Assembly (NCBI RefSeq): GCF_001676615.1
Contig: NZ_LYXZ01000071.1
Location: 1 to 64,000 of the forward strand
Source: Labrys sp. WJW
GTDB taxonomy: Bacteria; Pseudomonadota; Alphaproteobacteria; Rhizobiales; Labraceae
DNA length: 64,000 nt
Direction: 5' to 3'
How positions within the stretch are numbered: the stretch's first letter is position 1; each line of letters opens with the position of its first letter. The notes below the pieces were generated by a model, which saw nothing but the letters and a program-made list of their open reading frames with translations, made no database searches and was not told the DNA's origin. The translations under genes and the position numbers were made by a program. Shown here one piece after another: positions 1 to 7,870 of this stretch.

Positions 1-12
1 AGCAAAGCGCGT

Positions 13-85
13 TTAGACGGAAACGCTGTTTTGCTCTCGCTCTTTGGTTCGACGCGTCTTTGCGATTCGAGATGATTCCGTCTAA
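13..85. repeat. Short inverted repeat at left edge of prophage
   Basis: Ten-base arms TTAGACGGAA (13-22) and TTCCGTCTAA (76-85) are exact reverse complements, set in sequence that does not look coding. It may be host intergenic sequence next to the prophage end or a regulatory hairpin. No attachment-site duplicate of it was recognised at the right side of the prophage. Confidence 0.35.
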
Positions 86-138
86 TCGCAAAACGCTCTC
101 AGGGGATGAACTGGGAGGTCGCCAAAAACGGCTGAGGG

Positions 139-462
139 TTACCTCGGCCCGTATACCCCGCCGGGCTGCTTGTCATCGATGAGACGATCGAGCTTGGCCT
201 CGATGCGCCGGGTGGTCTCGACGAAGGCCTGCATCGTGGTCTCTGCCTTGGCGAAACGCTCGCGGGCATCGGAGCTGCTGTCTTTCAGCTTGCCGATTTC
301 GAGCTCGAGCTTGAAGCTGCGCTCCTCCATGACGGTGACGCGGCTGTTGAGCTGGCTCGACCACCAGACGACGCCCGCCGTCTGGACCAGGAGTGTGATC
401 ACCAGAGCAACGGGAATTTTTTTGTCCACGGCCCAATGTTCCGTCTCGCTTGGCATGGTCAT
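139..462 (-). CDS. Small membrane protein of the lysis cassette, holin-like
   Basis: A protein of 107 residues with a short charged N-terminus, one hydrophobic segment at about residues 15-35 (PVALVITLLVQTAGVVWW region) and a long charged helical C-terminus likely to form a coiled coil. The ATG at 462 is preferred because it overlaps the Rz1 stop codon as ATGA; a GTG lies at 471 and another ATG at 456. Its place as last gene of the lysis block, after endolysin, Rz and Rz1, suggests a holin or holin-accessory protein. No family signature was recognised, so the function is inferred from context and topology. Confidence 0.6.
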   Translation of the reverse strand: MTMPSETEHWAVDKKIPVALVITLLVQTAGVVWWSSQLNSRVTVMEERSFKLELEIGKLKDSSSDARERFAKAETTMQAFVETTRRIEAKLDRLIDDKQPGGVYGPR

Positions 463-683
463 GACCAGCACCCCGCCGCTCTGCCGCCCTCGTAATGGAC
501 CGCGAGGCGGCGGTTGCCATCGCGCGAAGTGGCCTGCACATCCCGCAAGCTATCGGTGATGACGCCGCACGGTCTATCCACCGGAACGCTTGCACACCCG
601 CTCAAAGCGATCCCAATCGCCGCCAGCGGCATAACAGCGATTGACCTGGTCGCTCGCATCGTTGAAACGATCTTTGGCTGCAT
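459..683 (-). CDS. Rz1-like outer-membrane spanin lipoprotein
   Basis: About 74 residues (from the ATG at 683; another ATG at 659 would give 66). A hydrophobic signal ends in the lipobox LSGC, so the mature protein would begin at that cysteine and be lipid-anchored in the outer membrane. It starts inside the Rz-like gene in another reading frame and overlaps it by about 110 bases, the classic embedded Rz/Rz1 layout. Its stop overlaps the start of the holin-like gene. The mature part is short and not notably proline-rich, unlike lambda Rz1. Assignment rests on lipobox plus gene layout. Confidence 0.72.
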   Translation of the reverse strand: MQPKIVSTMRATRSIAVMPLAAIGIALSGCASVPVDRPCGVITDSLRDVQATSRDGNRRLAVHYEGGRAAGCWS

Positions 684-843
684 CGTTCGCCCTTTCGATC
701 TTGGCGGTGGCGTCAATGGCGCCCTGGTTGATGAAGTGCTGGCGGAAGTAGAGCGCACCGGCCAACGCAGCGGCGATTGCTGCGATGGTCAACCAGCCGC
801 GGCCGGGGATGACACGGAACAAGGTGAGGGCGGTGGCGATCAT
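574..843 (-). CDS. Rz-like inner-membrane spanin
   Basis: An 89-residue protein with one N-terminal membrane segment (about residues 16-34, WLTIAAIAAALAGALYF) followed by a charged helical periplasmic part with repeated Asp/Ala/Arg/Lys. Two cysteines lie near the end (CYAAGG...ERVC). This is the topology of an i-spanin, which would pair with the Rz1-like lipoprotein to disrupt the outer membrane after peptidoglycan is cut. Its ATG overlaps the endolysin stop (ATGA at 840-843), so translation is probably coupled to the endolysin. The family itself was not recognised by a named motif. Confidence 0.72.
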   Translation of the reverse strand: MIATALTLFRVIPGRGWLTIAAIAAALAGALYFRQHFINQGAIDATAKIERANDAAKDRFNDASDQVNRCYAAGGDWDRFERVCKRSGG

Positions 844-1643
844 ATCGCTGCCTCGCGATATTTCGCCTGCCGATAGGCGATGATGGCAAGGCCCGCGATC
901 GCTGCGACGCTGCCGCCGGCGACCAGCAGGGCGAAGATGACATCGACTACGCCGCCATTGCCGGTAATCGGCTGCAATGCATCCTTGGCCGCGCCGATCG
1001 TGGCACTGGCCGTGCCGATCGTGGCCGCAATGGTACCCTTGCCGATGACGGTCGAGGAGACCCTGGCATCTGCTGGCGTGGCGGTCTCCAGGCCGATTGG
1101 CGGCGGAGGAATAGCGGTGGTGACTCCATTGGCCATAAGGAGAGCGGTTTCCCGCACATGGATCATGCGGGCGCTCCAGCCTTTGCCGAAGGTCGGCCAG
1201 GTCTTGAGACCGTGCAGGAACCGCAGGCGGGCATCCTGTAGTTCGTCGATGAGGTCTGTCACCTCATGCCTGCGGATGGCCTCGAGCGTCTTCACGCCCA
1301 GAATGCCGTCAGCCTCGACGGCGAGAAGGCGCTGGAGCGTCTTCACGGCCTGGGCCGGGCCGGAATTCACGGCATAGTCGAACAAGGCATAGTCCAGGCC
1401 AGCCGGCAGTTCTCGATAGCGTAAGGGTTGCGCATACTGCCTGTCCAGGATCCCGGCTGCCTCCGCCAGCGTCAGACGCTTGACCTCGTCCGGCGTGGCC
1501 TTGCGGCCAAGCCGGCGCGCAGCGCCCAGGGTGGCTGCCGTGATCCCATATTTCGTGGCGCCACCCGGATCGCGCGGATGGTTCACATAGCCGCCTTCGG
1601 AGCCAAAGACGAGCTTGATGGTTTGGGCGAGGGTGTCGCTCAT
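840..1643 (-). CDS. Endolysin, GH108 N-acetylmuramidase with C-terminal membrane segment
   Basis: The 267-residue product starts with the glycoside hydrolase family 108 signature: SEGGYVNHPRDPGGATKYG, with the likely catalytic glutamate E16. A peptidoglycan-binding domain typical of this family follows (about residues 95-170, including the WPTFGKGWSARM stretch). It would cleave the glycan backbone of peptidoglycan at host lysis. Unusually, the protein continues with an Ala/Thr-rich linker and a hydrophobic segment at about residues 232-256, so it may be membrane-anchored. GGAG lies eight bases before the ATG. First gene of the lysis block, coupled to Rz. Confidence 0.9.
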   Translation of the reverse strand: MSDTLAQTIKLVFGSEGGYVNHPRDPGGATKYGITAATLGAARRLGRKATPDEVKRLTLAEAAGILDRQYAQPLRYRELPAGLDYALFDYAVNSGPAQAVKTLQRLLAVEADGILGVKTLEAIRRHEVTDLIDELQDARLRFLHGLKTWPTFGKGWSARMIHVRETALLMANGVTTAIPPPPIGLETATPADARVSSTVIGKGTIAATIGTASATIGAAKDALQPITGNGGVVDVIFALLVAGGSVAAIAGLAIIAYRQAKYREAAI

Positions 1644-1668
1644 TATGTCCGCTCCCTAGGTAAGAAGA

Positions 1669-1688
1669 AGGCTTCCTGGAGGAAGCCT
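1669..1688 (-). terminator. Leader hairpin before the endolysin
   Basis: AGGCTTCC and GGAAGCCT are perfect arms with a four-base loop; on the minus strand the hairpin is followed by TCTTCTT. It ends 25 bases before the endolysin start, the same spacing as the leader hairpins before several other genes of this prophage. The U-tract is weak. Confidence 0.5.
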
Positions 1689-2142
1689 ATGGTCGGTTCA
1701 TCGATTGCGATGTGGAGTTGTTGAAGGTTCGGCCTGGTGGGCAGAGACCTACAACGTGCCGTGGCGAAGCCCATCGGCGATCACGTCTGCTTGCTTTGAA
1801 TGAGGAGCCACTATGGGGGGTGGTCGACCGCATGACAGATAAATAGGTCGTAGCCACGAATGTGGTTGACGATCGAGCAGGTAAGCGTCAGCACCCACAA
1901 TTAGGAACTGATATGGTATCATATTGCCGCCTTCATCAGGCAAGATTCCTTGAAACTAGAAGGATCGTGCCGTGGGGACTGATTGGGCGTCATTGCAGGC
2001 TCACGTGAGAACCAAAGGGGGCTGTGGGTTGCCATGGCTATTGTTCGAGAAAATGAATTCCCTTAAACGAGGGGGAAGAGAGGGATGCTAGGTGAGATCG
2101 TGAACTTTGACCCCAATCGTGCCAAAGGATAGAGGATATAAC
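1689..2142. other. Non-coding gap with no recognised feature
   Basis: About 450 bases between the endolysin leader hairpin and the WbqC gene. One short minus-strand ORF (64 codons) is present but has no recognisable family and no convincing ribosome-binding site. The promoter of the plus-strand WbqC/glycosyltransferase pair should lie here; no strong -35/-10 pair was picked out. Confidence 0.4.
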
Positions 2143-2859
2143 TTGCGAACTGCCGTTATCCTGCAGCCTCAATATTTTCCCTGGGCGGGCGTTTTTGAGC
2201 AAATAAACTTAGCGGATGTGTATATTCATCTCGATGATGTACAGCTTCCGCAAGGTCGATCATTTTGTTCTCGTGTACAGCTCAAGACGCAACGCGGTCA
2301 GATCTGGCTTACCGTCCCAATTATCCGCAATGGCTTACAGATAATTAAAGACACAAAGACCGACGAAAGCCAGCCATGGCGAAAGAACCATCTGATCGCT
2401 TTGCGTGAATCCTTGAAAGGGGCGCCGTTCGCTGAAGATGCGGTGGCGATTGCTGCTGATACCTTGGATCTGAAGAGTGATTATCTCTCTGATATTTGTA
2501 TTTTTGGCATTGAACAGATCGTTAAATACCTCAACATAAATGTTGAATTTGGTCGAAGCTCAGAACTAATCTCACAAGGTCTCAAGGATGATAGGATTAT
2601 TTCTCTGTTAAATTCTTTGAGTGCCGAGGCTTACGTTACTGGGCATGGTGCCAAGAAATACATGGATCATGAGAAAATGGATAGAGCTGGCAAAGTTGTT
2701 GAATATATGGATTATAATCTGTCGCAATATCCTCAATTACATGGTGAATTTACGCCGTATGTGACCTTCCTTGATGCCATCGCGAATTTAGGCCCGAAGG
2801 CCTCCTCAATCCTCGTATCTCAAAGCATTCCATGGCGAAAGGCTCTGGGAATAGAATAA
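2143..2859 (+). CDS. WbqC-like family protein
   Basis: The product begins with AVILQPQYFPWAGVFEQINL, followed by ADVYIHLDDVQ. This is the hallmark of the WbqC-like family, found in O-antigen and other surface-polysaccharide clusters, where members are thought to help modify activated sugars. A TTG start at 2143 is chosen because AGAGGA lies six bases upstream and the family usually starts only a few residues before the ILQP motif. A longer reading from TTG at 2107 is open. The gene is AT-rich compared with its neighbours, reads against the late genes and sits between tail and lysis genes, which marks it as an added cargo gene with its own promoter. Confidence 0.82.
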   Translation: MRTAVILQPQYFPWAGVFEQINLADVYIHLDDVQLPQGRSFCSRVQLKTQRGQIWLTVPIIRNGLQIIKDTKTDESQPWRKNHLIALRESLKGAPFAEDAVAIAADTLDLKSDYLSDICIFGIEQIVKYLNINVEFGRSSELISQGLKDDRIISLLNSLSAEAYVTGHGAKKYMDHEKMDRAGKVVEYMDYNLSQYPQLHGEFTPYVTFLDAIANLGPKASSILVSQSIPWRKALGIE

Positions 2860-2893
2860 TCACTCTAGATGATAGAGAATTAGGCAACCTGCG

Positions 2894-3763
2894 ATGTCCA
2901 GTCCGAAAGTTATTGTCGGAATTCCTGTCTTTAATGGCGAGGGTATGATCTCTGAGTGTCTGGACTGCGTAGTGAATCAGACATACCAAAATATTGAAAT
3001 AAGAGTCTACGATAATGCGTCAACGGATCGTACGGCGAGCATTGTGAGGGATTATGCAAATAGGGATAATCGTATTAAATTTATAGTACGAGATATAAAT
3101 GTTGGGGCCGCAAAGAATTTTATGGACTTGCTGCATGAGGCAGACGCTCCGTATTTCATGTGGCGAGCCCATGACGATCTTAGTTCGTTAAATTTCATCG
3201 AAGAGCTGATATTAGCTTTCACTTCGAAGGTAGATGCAAAGCTTGCGGTTTCGTCTGTTAGTACTGTTCGAAAAGATCGGCCTACCCAAAAAACGATTCC
3301 GAGGCCTCCTACAGGAGGAGATTTGAGGCAAATTAAAGAGCTCTTGTTTGATTCTCATGCCAGTTGGTTTTACGGCCTCTGGGAGACAGATGCTCTAAAA
3401 AGAATATTTGATTACGTCCATCCCAGATACCCTCATCCATGGGCATCTGATCACCTAGCAATGTATCCGGTGTTCCTTAAACGCGAAATTGTCATGGCGC
3501 CGAAAGCTTTTTTTACTCAACGCATTGTTCTCAAAGAATCGAACAAAGTTTTAGTCCGTCCATCAGTCGCGGAGCTTTTTTATCTTAGGAAGCAATTTCG
3601 TCAAGTTTGTGAGCACTATATTGAAGAGTCTGGCTTTTTTGGCTGGAAAAGGATAGCGATTCGTTTTTTGACTTTGTTTTACGTTGGAAAGAGGGTGTAT
3701 AAACTTAGAAAATTGTTACTTAGGGGGGCGCGAGAGAAGCTGTTCTCTACCTTCGAACGCTAG
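2894..3763 (+). CDS. Glycosyltransferase family 2
   Basis: A 289-residue GT-A type glycosyltransferase. The N-terminus VIVGIPVFNGEGMISECLDC, the YDNASTDRT nucleotide-binding stretch and the WRAHDD (DxD-type) motif near residue 95 are all present. It would move a sugar from a nucleotide donor onto a glycan or lipid carrier at the inner face of the membrane. It follows the WbqC gene by 34 bases on the same strand, is equally AT-rich, and has no membrane segments. The pair probably alters the surface polysaccharide of the lysogen. Donor and acceptor cannot be told from sequence. The 280 bases that follow hold no convincing gene. Confidence 0.88.
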   Translation: MSSPKVIVGIPVFNGEGMISECLDCVVNQTYQNIEIRVYDNASTDRTASIVRDYANRDNRIKFIVRDINVGAAKNFMDLLHEADAPYFMWRAHDDLSSLNFIEELILAFTSKVDAKLAVSSVSTVRKDRPTQKTIPRPPTGGDLRQIKELLFDSHASWFYGLWETDALKRIFDYVHPRYPHPWASDHLAMYPVFLKREIVMAPKAFFTQRIVLKESNKVLVRPSVAELFYLRKQFRQVCEHYIEESGFFGWKRIAIRFLTLFYVGKRVYKLRKLLLRGAREKLFSTFER

Positions 3764-4044
3764 AAGATTATTTGATAACTTTCCGTGGTATCAAGGCTTG
3801 CCCGAGCAACTTAGCACCGGATATATACCTCCCGCAGATCATCTTGGGCACCAAGGACGACGGTCATTTTCAGCGCTGTATTTGGTTCAGATTCCACCGA
3901 TTTCCCAGTGATACTTTAAAGGGCCATGAGATCAATAAGTTTGTTGCCGTCGGATATTCAGTCACTAGAAATTTTTCTATGTAGACTGAGTGCTAGACAT
4001 TTGCGGTAAGCTCGCTGATCTGTAGCTCTATTGCATAGCGTTCC

Positions 4045-4713
4045 CTATAGCCATGAAATGATGGCGGCGCCGTCAGCGCCCTTGCCGCCTGGATTTGTGC
4101 CAGAGCCAACAGCGCCACCCGCCGCAACTGTTCCTGTGATAATAGAGCCAGGTGTCGGTGCTCCTGCGCTCCCACGAGTGTATGTTATTCTGCATCGTCC
4201 AGCACCGCCGCCGCCGCCGCTCCAATTGTTGCCGTTGCTGTTGTTGGCTGAGCTTCCCCCTCCGCCATAGTCATTGCCGGCCGTGCCAGGGGCGGAAGGT
4301 GGGGGGCCGGCAGGCCTAGGCGCCATGCCTCCACCGCCGGCTGCTGCACCGCCAGCCGCGCCACCTGAACCAACACCAGATGCTCCGGAGCCAGCGCCGC
4401 CAGCCGAACCGGTGTCATTGAGATCGCCCCCTGATGCGGTACCGCCTGCGCCGCCAGCGGCGCTAGTGCTGGTCGACGCAGCTCGATTACCCCCGTTTGC
4501 GATGAGAGATAGCGATCCAATCGACGAAGCAGCGCCGTTGTTGCCAAGGAAAAAGGCGGATCCTGGGGTGACGCCCACACCGGAGGCGCCGCTACCCCAT
4601 AAGTCGATCGTTAGGACATTGTACTCGGGAACGGTGAAGTTGAACGTTCCGGCCCGGTAGAGCACTGAGCCAGAGTGTACCAGCGACACGATGGGAGCAA
4701 GACCCGGCAACAT
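4045..4713 (-). CDS. Glycine-rich tail fibre tip / receptor-recognition protein
   Basis: A 222-residue product from the ATG at 4713, one base after the stop of the main tail fibre. A short beta-rich head (TFNFTVPEYNVLTIDLWGSG) is followed by about 150 residues dominated by Gly, Ala and Ser, including several GGGG runs, and ends in GKGADGAAIISWL. This matches the glycine-rich domain of phage fibre-tip adhesins, which is predicted to form a polyglycine-II-like sandwich. It is probably a tip or adhesin attached to the fibre encoded just upstream and would decide receptor binding. The upstream in-frame extension overlaps the fibre gene and is unlikely to be used. Confidence 0.75.
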   Translation of the reverse strand: MLPGLAPIVSLVHSGSVLYRAGTFNFTVPEYNVLTIDLWGSGASGVGVTPGSAFFLGNNGAASSIGSLSLIANGGNRAASTSTSAAGGAGGTASGGDLNDTGSAGGAGSGASGVGSGGAAGGAAAGGGGMAPRPAGPPPSAPGTAGNDYGGGGSSANNSNGNNWSGGGGGAGRCRITYTRGSAGAPTPGSIITGTVAAGGAVGSGTNPGGKGADGAAIISWL

Positions 4714-4714
4714 A

Positions 4715-7030
4715 TCAAATCCCCCTGACAATGCCGGTGTAAACGAACTTGTTCGTCCCACGGCAGACGAAGCAAACGAGGTCGGCCGCGCCAGCCGTCG
4801 TCGAGAGGGTGGGAGCGCCCCCCGCGCCGAAGGAGAAGTTCGCTCCCCATGACAGCGTGCGGTTGCCCGTGCTGTCCTGGGCTACCTCGATATTGAGCGG
4901 CCATCCCGGCTTGGCGTTGGTCGGGTTCGAGATGGTTCGGTTGCCAGCAATGGTGACTGTACGGTTTACGCCTCCGGCATGGTCGATGGCGATCGTCGCG
5001 CTATCGGCCAGAACTGCCCATCCCATTGCGGAAAGTACGATATCCATCGTCGGTATGAAGGCCGCGCCGGACTGGACGTTAGCCGTCGTTGCCAGCGTGG
5101 TTGTCCCGGTGCCGCCATTGGCAACCGGCAGAGTGCCGCTGACATGGGTTGTCAGGCCGACCTTGCCCCATGAAGGAGCGGTACCGATGCCACCGGAGCG
5201 CAGAACATTGCCGCCTGCCACACTGGCCAATGCGGCCAGAGTGGTGGCGCTATCGGCATAAATCAAATCACCGATCGTATAGGAGACAGGAATGCCAGGT
5301 ATCCGTTTGTTTTCGAGGATATACCAATCCCAACTGGCGGCATTGACCAGAATTGCTCCGTAGGGGGCGAGTGTGTAGGCTCCACCCGAGCTGGAAATGC
5401 CATCCCTGGTGTAGAGATAATTACCGGATGCCGCTGTGATGGTGATCGCAACGTTGGTCGCATTGAAAATCGCATATTCGATCGACTTGGGAGACGCGCT
5501 GTTGTCCGGTAGATTGTAGGCAGTTCCGCTCTCAAGGCGAATAATGGAGTGAGTATCAGCGGGTGAAAATGTTGCGTTTGCTGAGTAGGTTTTCAGTCTT
5601 GGTCGAGTGTTGATCTCTCCCTGCACAAAAGCCGACGTAGCAATGCTGGTATCGTTGCTGCCCGCCGCAGGCGTAGGAGCCGTTGGATTGCCGGTCAGAA
5701 TGGGGCTGTTTTGCGGAACGATCGCACCATTGGCATTCAAATAAACAAAGAAGTCATAGAGATATTTAGTGCTGGCCGCCTGGTCATCGCCGGGTAAGTT
5801 GACGCCTGCCGTGAGTGATTTGACCTTGGTGATCGTGCCCGAGAAATCTTGTGTCGCGGTCCAAGTCTGCGCAACATTGACCTTGGCTACATTGGCCGAT
5901 TGAACACCGCCACCCTTGATCAGCTTTCCTGTGGTGCCGTCGAAAAGTACCACCTCGTTCGAAACGACCCCACCAGCGGGGCCGGCGACATCACCGCCAA
6001 CAGCAGAGCCAACTGCCGTGACTTTTGGACGTAGCGGGTCGGTATTGTCGATCTCGATATTCAGGCCCGCCTGTAAGCCTTGTAGGGCGGTGTCTGCCTC
6101 GGCTCCCTGGGCTGCGGTGGCGAATGCCGTTGACGGCTGGAACGCTGCCGTGCCGAGAGACGAAATATTCGCTTTCAGATCCAGAGCGGCTTGTGTTGCA
6201 TTGCTGACCGGTTTGTTGATATCGGAGGTGTTGTCCACGTTTGCCAGACCCACGCTGGCCTTGTTCGCTTTGCTGTCGGTGTAGGTCTTCGCGCTGTTCA
6301 GTGTTGTCGCATCGGCTGCCGCCTGCGCCGCCGATACCGGCTTATTAGCGTCCGACGTGTTCTCGACATTGCCAAGGCCCACATCAACCTTGGCGCCCGA
6401 GAAGGCCACAGCCGCCAGAGCGGAGGTATTCGCTTTCGCGTTGAGGGCAGTCTGCGTTGCCGTAGAAATCGGCTTGTTGAGGTCGCCGGTATTGTCGACG
6501 TTACCGAGGGCGACGTCGCTCTTGACCAGTGTCACGGCGCCGGTCTTGCCGGCAACAGAGGTCACGATATTGACCTGGGCGCCTGGCTGGATGCCATCGA
6601 GTTTCGTCTTGTCTGCCGGAGACATCAAGCCTGCCGCCACCTGGCTGGCCAGAGCGCCCAAGTCAACGACCTGCTCCTTCAGGCGCTGGCCCCACATGGT
6701 GATACGGTCGAGTGCGCGATTGATCGTATTTGCCGGCAAAGGGCCGCCGTCCTGCAGGTCGACTGATTGGGTGAGCGGCACGTCCCGGTAGATGATCAGT
6801 GTCGCGCCCGTTTCCGGCGCAGCCGTCATGGTTACATTGCCGCCGGCGGGAGAGCCGGCGCCGGTGACCGCATAATCCACGCCGAGCGTTTTGATGGCAG
6901 TCGTCCCGTCTGCCGCCCGAACCTGCACCACCAGATCCGTGTTGACGGTAAAGGGGGGAGGGAAGGCGAAAGTGGTCGTGCTGCCGTCGCCCGCATAGGA
7001 ACGGCGGTTGTCATAGCTTGGAATGGTCAT
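4715..7030 (-). CDS. T7-type tail fibre protein
   Basis: A 771-residue protein from the ATG at 7030 (MTIPSYDNRR). Residues 1-125 match the N-terminal domain by which T7 gp17 docks to the tail: YAGDGSTTTFAFPPPF, then GVDYAV, then NTINRALDRITMWGQRLKEQV. Three copies of a fibre-shaft repeat, roughly VGLxNVDNTSDxNKP, lie at about residues 174-187, 217-231 and 260-274. A beta-rich distal part follows, with LPVANGGTGTTTL near the end. It mediates host binding. The reading frame is open 54 codons further upstream, but that part is arginine/proline-rich and has no phage similarity. Confidence 0.9.
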   Translation of the reverse strand: MTIPSYDNRRSYAGDGSTTTFAFPPPFTVNTDLVVQVRAADGTTAIKTLGVDYAVTGAGSPAGGNVTMTAAPETGATLIIYRDVPLTQSVDLQDGGPLPANTINRALDRITMWGQRLKEQVVDLGALASQVAAGLMSPADKTKLDGIQPGAQVNIVTSVAGKTGAVTLVKSDVALGNVDNTGDLNKPISTATQTALNAKANTSALAAVAFSGAKVDVGLGNVENTSDANKPVSAAQAAADATTLNSAKTYTDSKANKASVGLANVDNTSDINKPVSNATQAALDLKANISSLGTAAFQPSTAFATAAQGAEADTALQGLQAGLNIEIDNTDPLRPKVTAVGSAVGGDVAGPAGGVVSNEVVLFDGTTGKLIKGGGVQSANVAKVNVAQTWTATQDFSGTITKVKSLTAGVNLPGDDQAASTKYLYDFFVYLNANGAIVPQNSPILTGNPTAPTPAAGSNDTSIATSAFVQGEINTRPRLKTYSANATFSPADTHSIIRLESGTAYNLPDNSASPKSIEYAIFNATNVAITITAASGNYLYTRDGISSSGGAYTLAPYGAILVNAASWDWYILENKRIPGIPVSYTIGDLIYADSATTLAALASVAGGNVLRSGGIGTAPSWGKVGLTTHVSGTLPVANGGTGTTTLATTANVQSGAAFIPTMDIVLSAMGWAVLADSATIAIDHAGGVNRTVTIAGNRTISNPTNAKPGWPLNIEVAQDSTGNRTLSWGANFSFGAGGAPTLSTTAGAADLVCFVCRGTNKFVYTGIVRGI

Positions 7031-7346
7031 GTGGGGCTCCGGCAAACGGAATGCTGCCTTCGAGGCGGGGCTTTGGGGGCGGAGGTGGAGTTGGGGAGCG
7101 CAAGAAGGGGAATACCTCCTGGCGAGAGGCGAAACCGGCGGGCCGATCCCCGGCACCGCTCCGTGCGGCCGATATTTGCGAAGCTCGGGCACGCCTAAGG
7201 TGGGATCAGGCGAGGTTCGCTGGTGCCCTGAGTGCGCAAGGCCGTGTTGCCACTGTCATGTGCAGAGTCGTGAAACTCTGCCTTCCGATCGTTCGGGCAA
7301 CGGCAGCCGATCTACGGGAATGACGAGGCCGTCTTCGTTGGCGCGG
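7031..7346. other. Non-coding gap between tail fibre and inner-core-like gene
   Basis: 316 bases with no ORF that looks real on either strand and no clear terminator. It could carry a weak promoter for the fibre genes, but none of the late-promoter modules found elsewhere in the prophage is present here. Confidence 0.4.
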
Positions 7347-7868
7347 TTAAGCTGTTTTTCCTAGCCGCCCCAGCCCGCCGAACAGGCTCCCGGTCGCATT
7401 GAGATAGCCGCCGGTCTGGGCATTCCGGCCGGCGATGTTGGCGAGCCTGGCCTGGTAGTTCAGATTGTTGGCCTGATTCCTGGCGTTCCAGCGAATGGCG
7501 GCGACGTCGAGCGCGCCCTCGCTGGCGGTGGAGCCGATGACATCGGAAGGCGAGCCGTCGAGGTTGACGCCGGAGCCGCCTGTGAGTGCGGTTTGCGTGC
7601 CGATGGTGCTATCCACCTGGTCCTGCTTGCGGCCGGCCTGGTACTCGCCGGTCATCGTCTCGATCTGGGCCTGGCGGCGATAGGCCTCGGCCTGGGCGTC
7701 CGACTGGGCCTTGGCGGCGTTGCCTTGCTGGATGGCGCCGATAGCCGACAGGCCGGTGCCGGCGATCGAGGCCGCCGTGCCCAGGCCGATGCCGGATATG
7801 GCGGAGCCGGCGGCGGAGGCCGCGGAAGCCAGTCCGGCTCCAATGGCTGCGAAAAGCGGTGGGCACAT
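7347..7868 (-). CDS. Virion protein, internal-core (gp14-like) candidate
   Basis: A 173-residue protein whose first 50 residues are rich in Gly, Ala and Ser (ISGIGLGTAASIAGTGLSAI, a glycine-zipper-like stretch). It continues with a long amphipathic helical part (QGNAAKAQSDAQAEAYRRQA) and an Asn/Gln/Ala-rich tail. Many podoviruses carry a protein of this size and composition right after the tail nozzle, equivalent to T7 internal virion protein gp14, which forms part of the channel across the cell envelope. It starts two bases after the nozzle stop. The assignment is by position and composition, not by a firm motif. Confidence 0.6.
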   Translation of the reverse strand: MCPPLFAAIGAGLASAASAAGSAISGIGLGTAASIAGTGLSAIGAIQQGNAAKAQSDAQAEAYRRQAQIETMTGEYQAGRKQDQVDSTIGTQTALTGGSGVNLDGSPSDVIGSTASEGALDVAAIRWNARNQANNLNYQARLANIAGRNAQTGGYLNATGSLFGGLGRLGKTA

Positions 7869-7870
7869 GA

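Noticed and set aside
1749..1943. Minus-strand ORF of 64 codons in the gap before WbqC
   Set aside because: No ribosome-binding site of note, no family, and isolated from other genes.
3772..3984. Plus-strand ORF of 70 codons after the glycosyltransferase
   Set aside because: AT-rich and open, but no convincing start site or family. Perhaps the remains of a third cargo gene, but not supportable.
4045..7030. Diversity-generating retroelement target in the tail fibre region
   Set aside because: The head genes resemble those of phage BPP-1, which has such an element, but no reverse transcriptase or template repeat was seen anywhere in the window.
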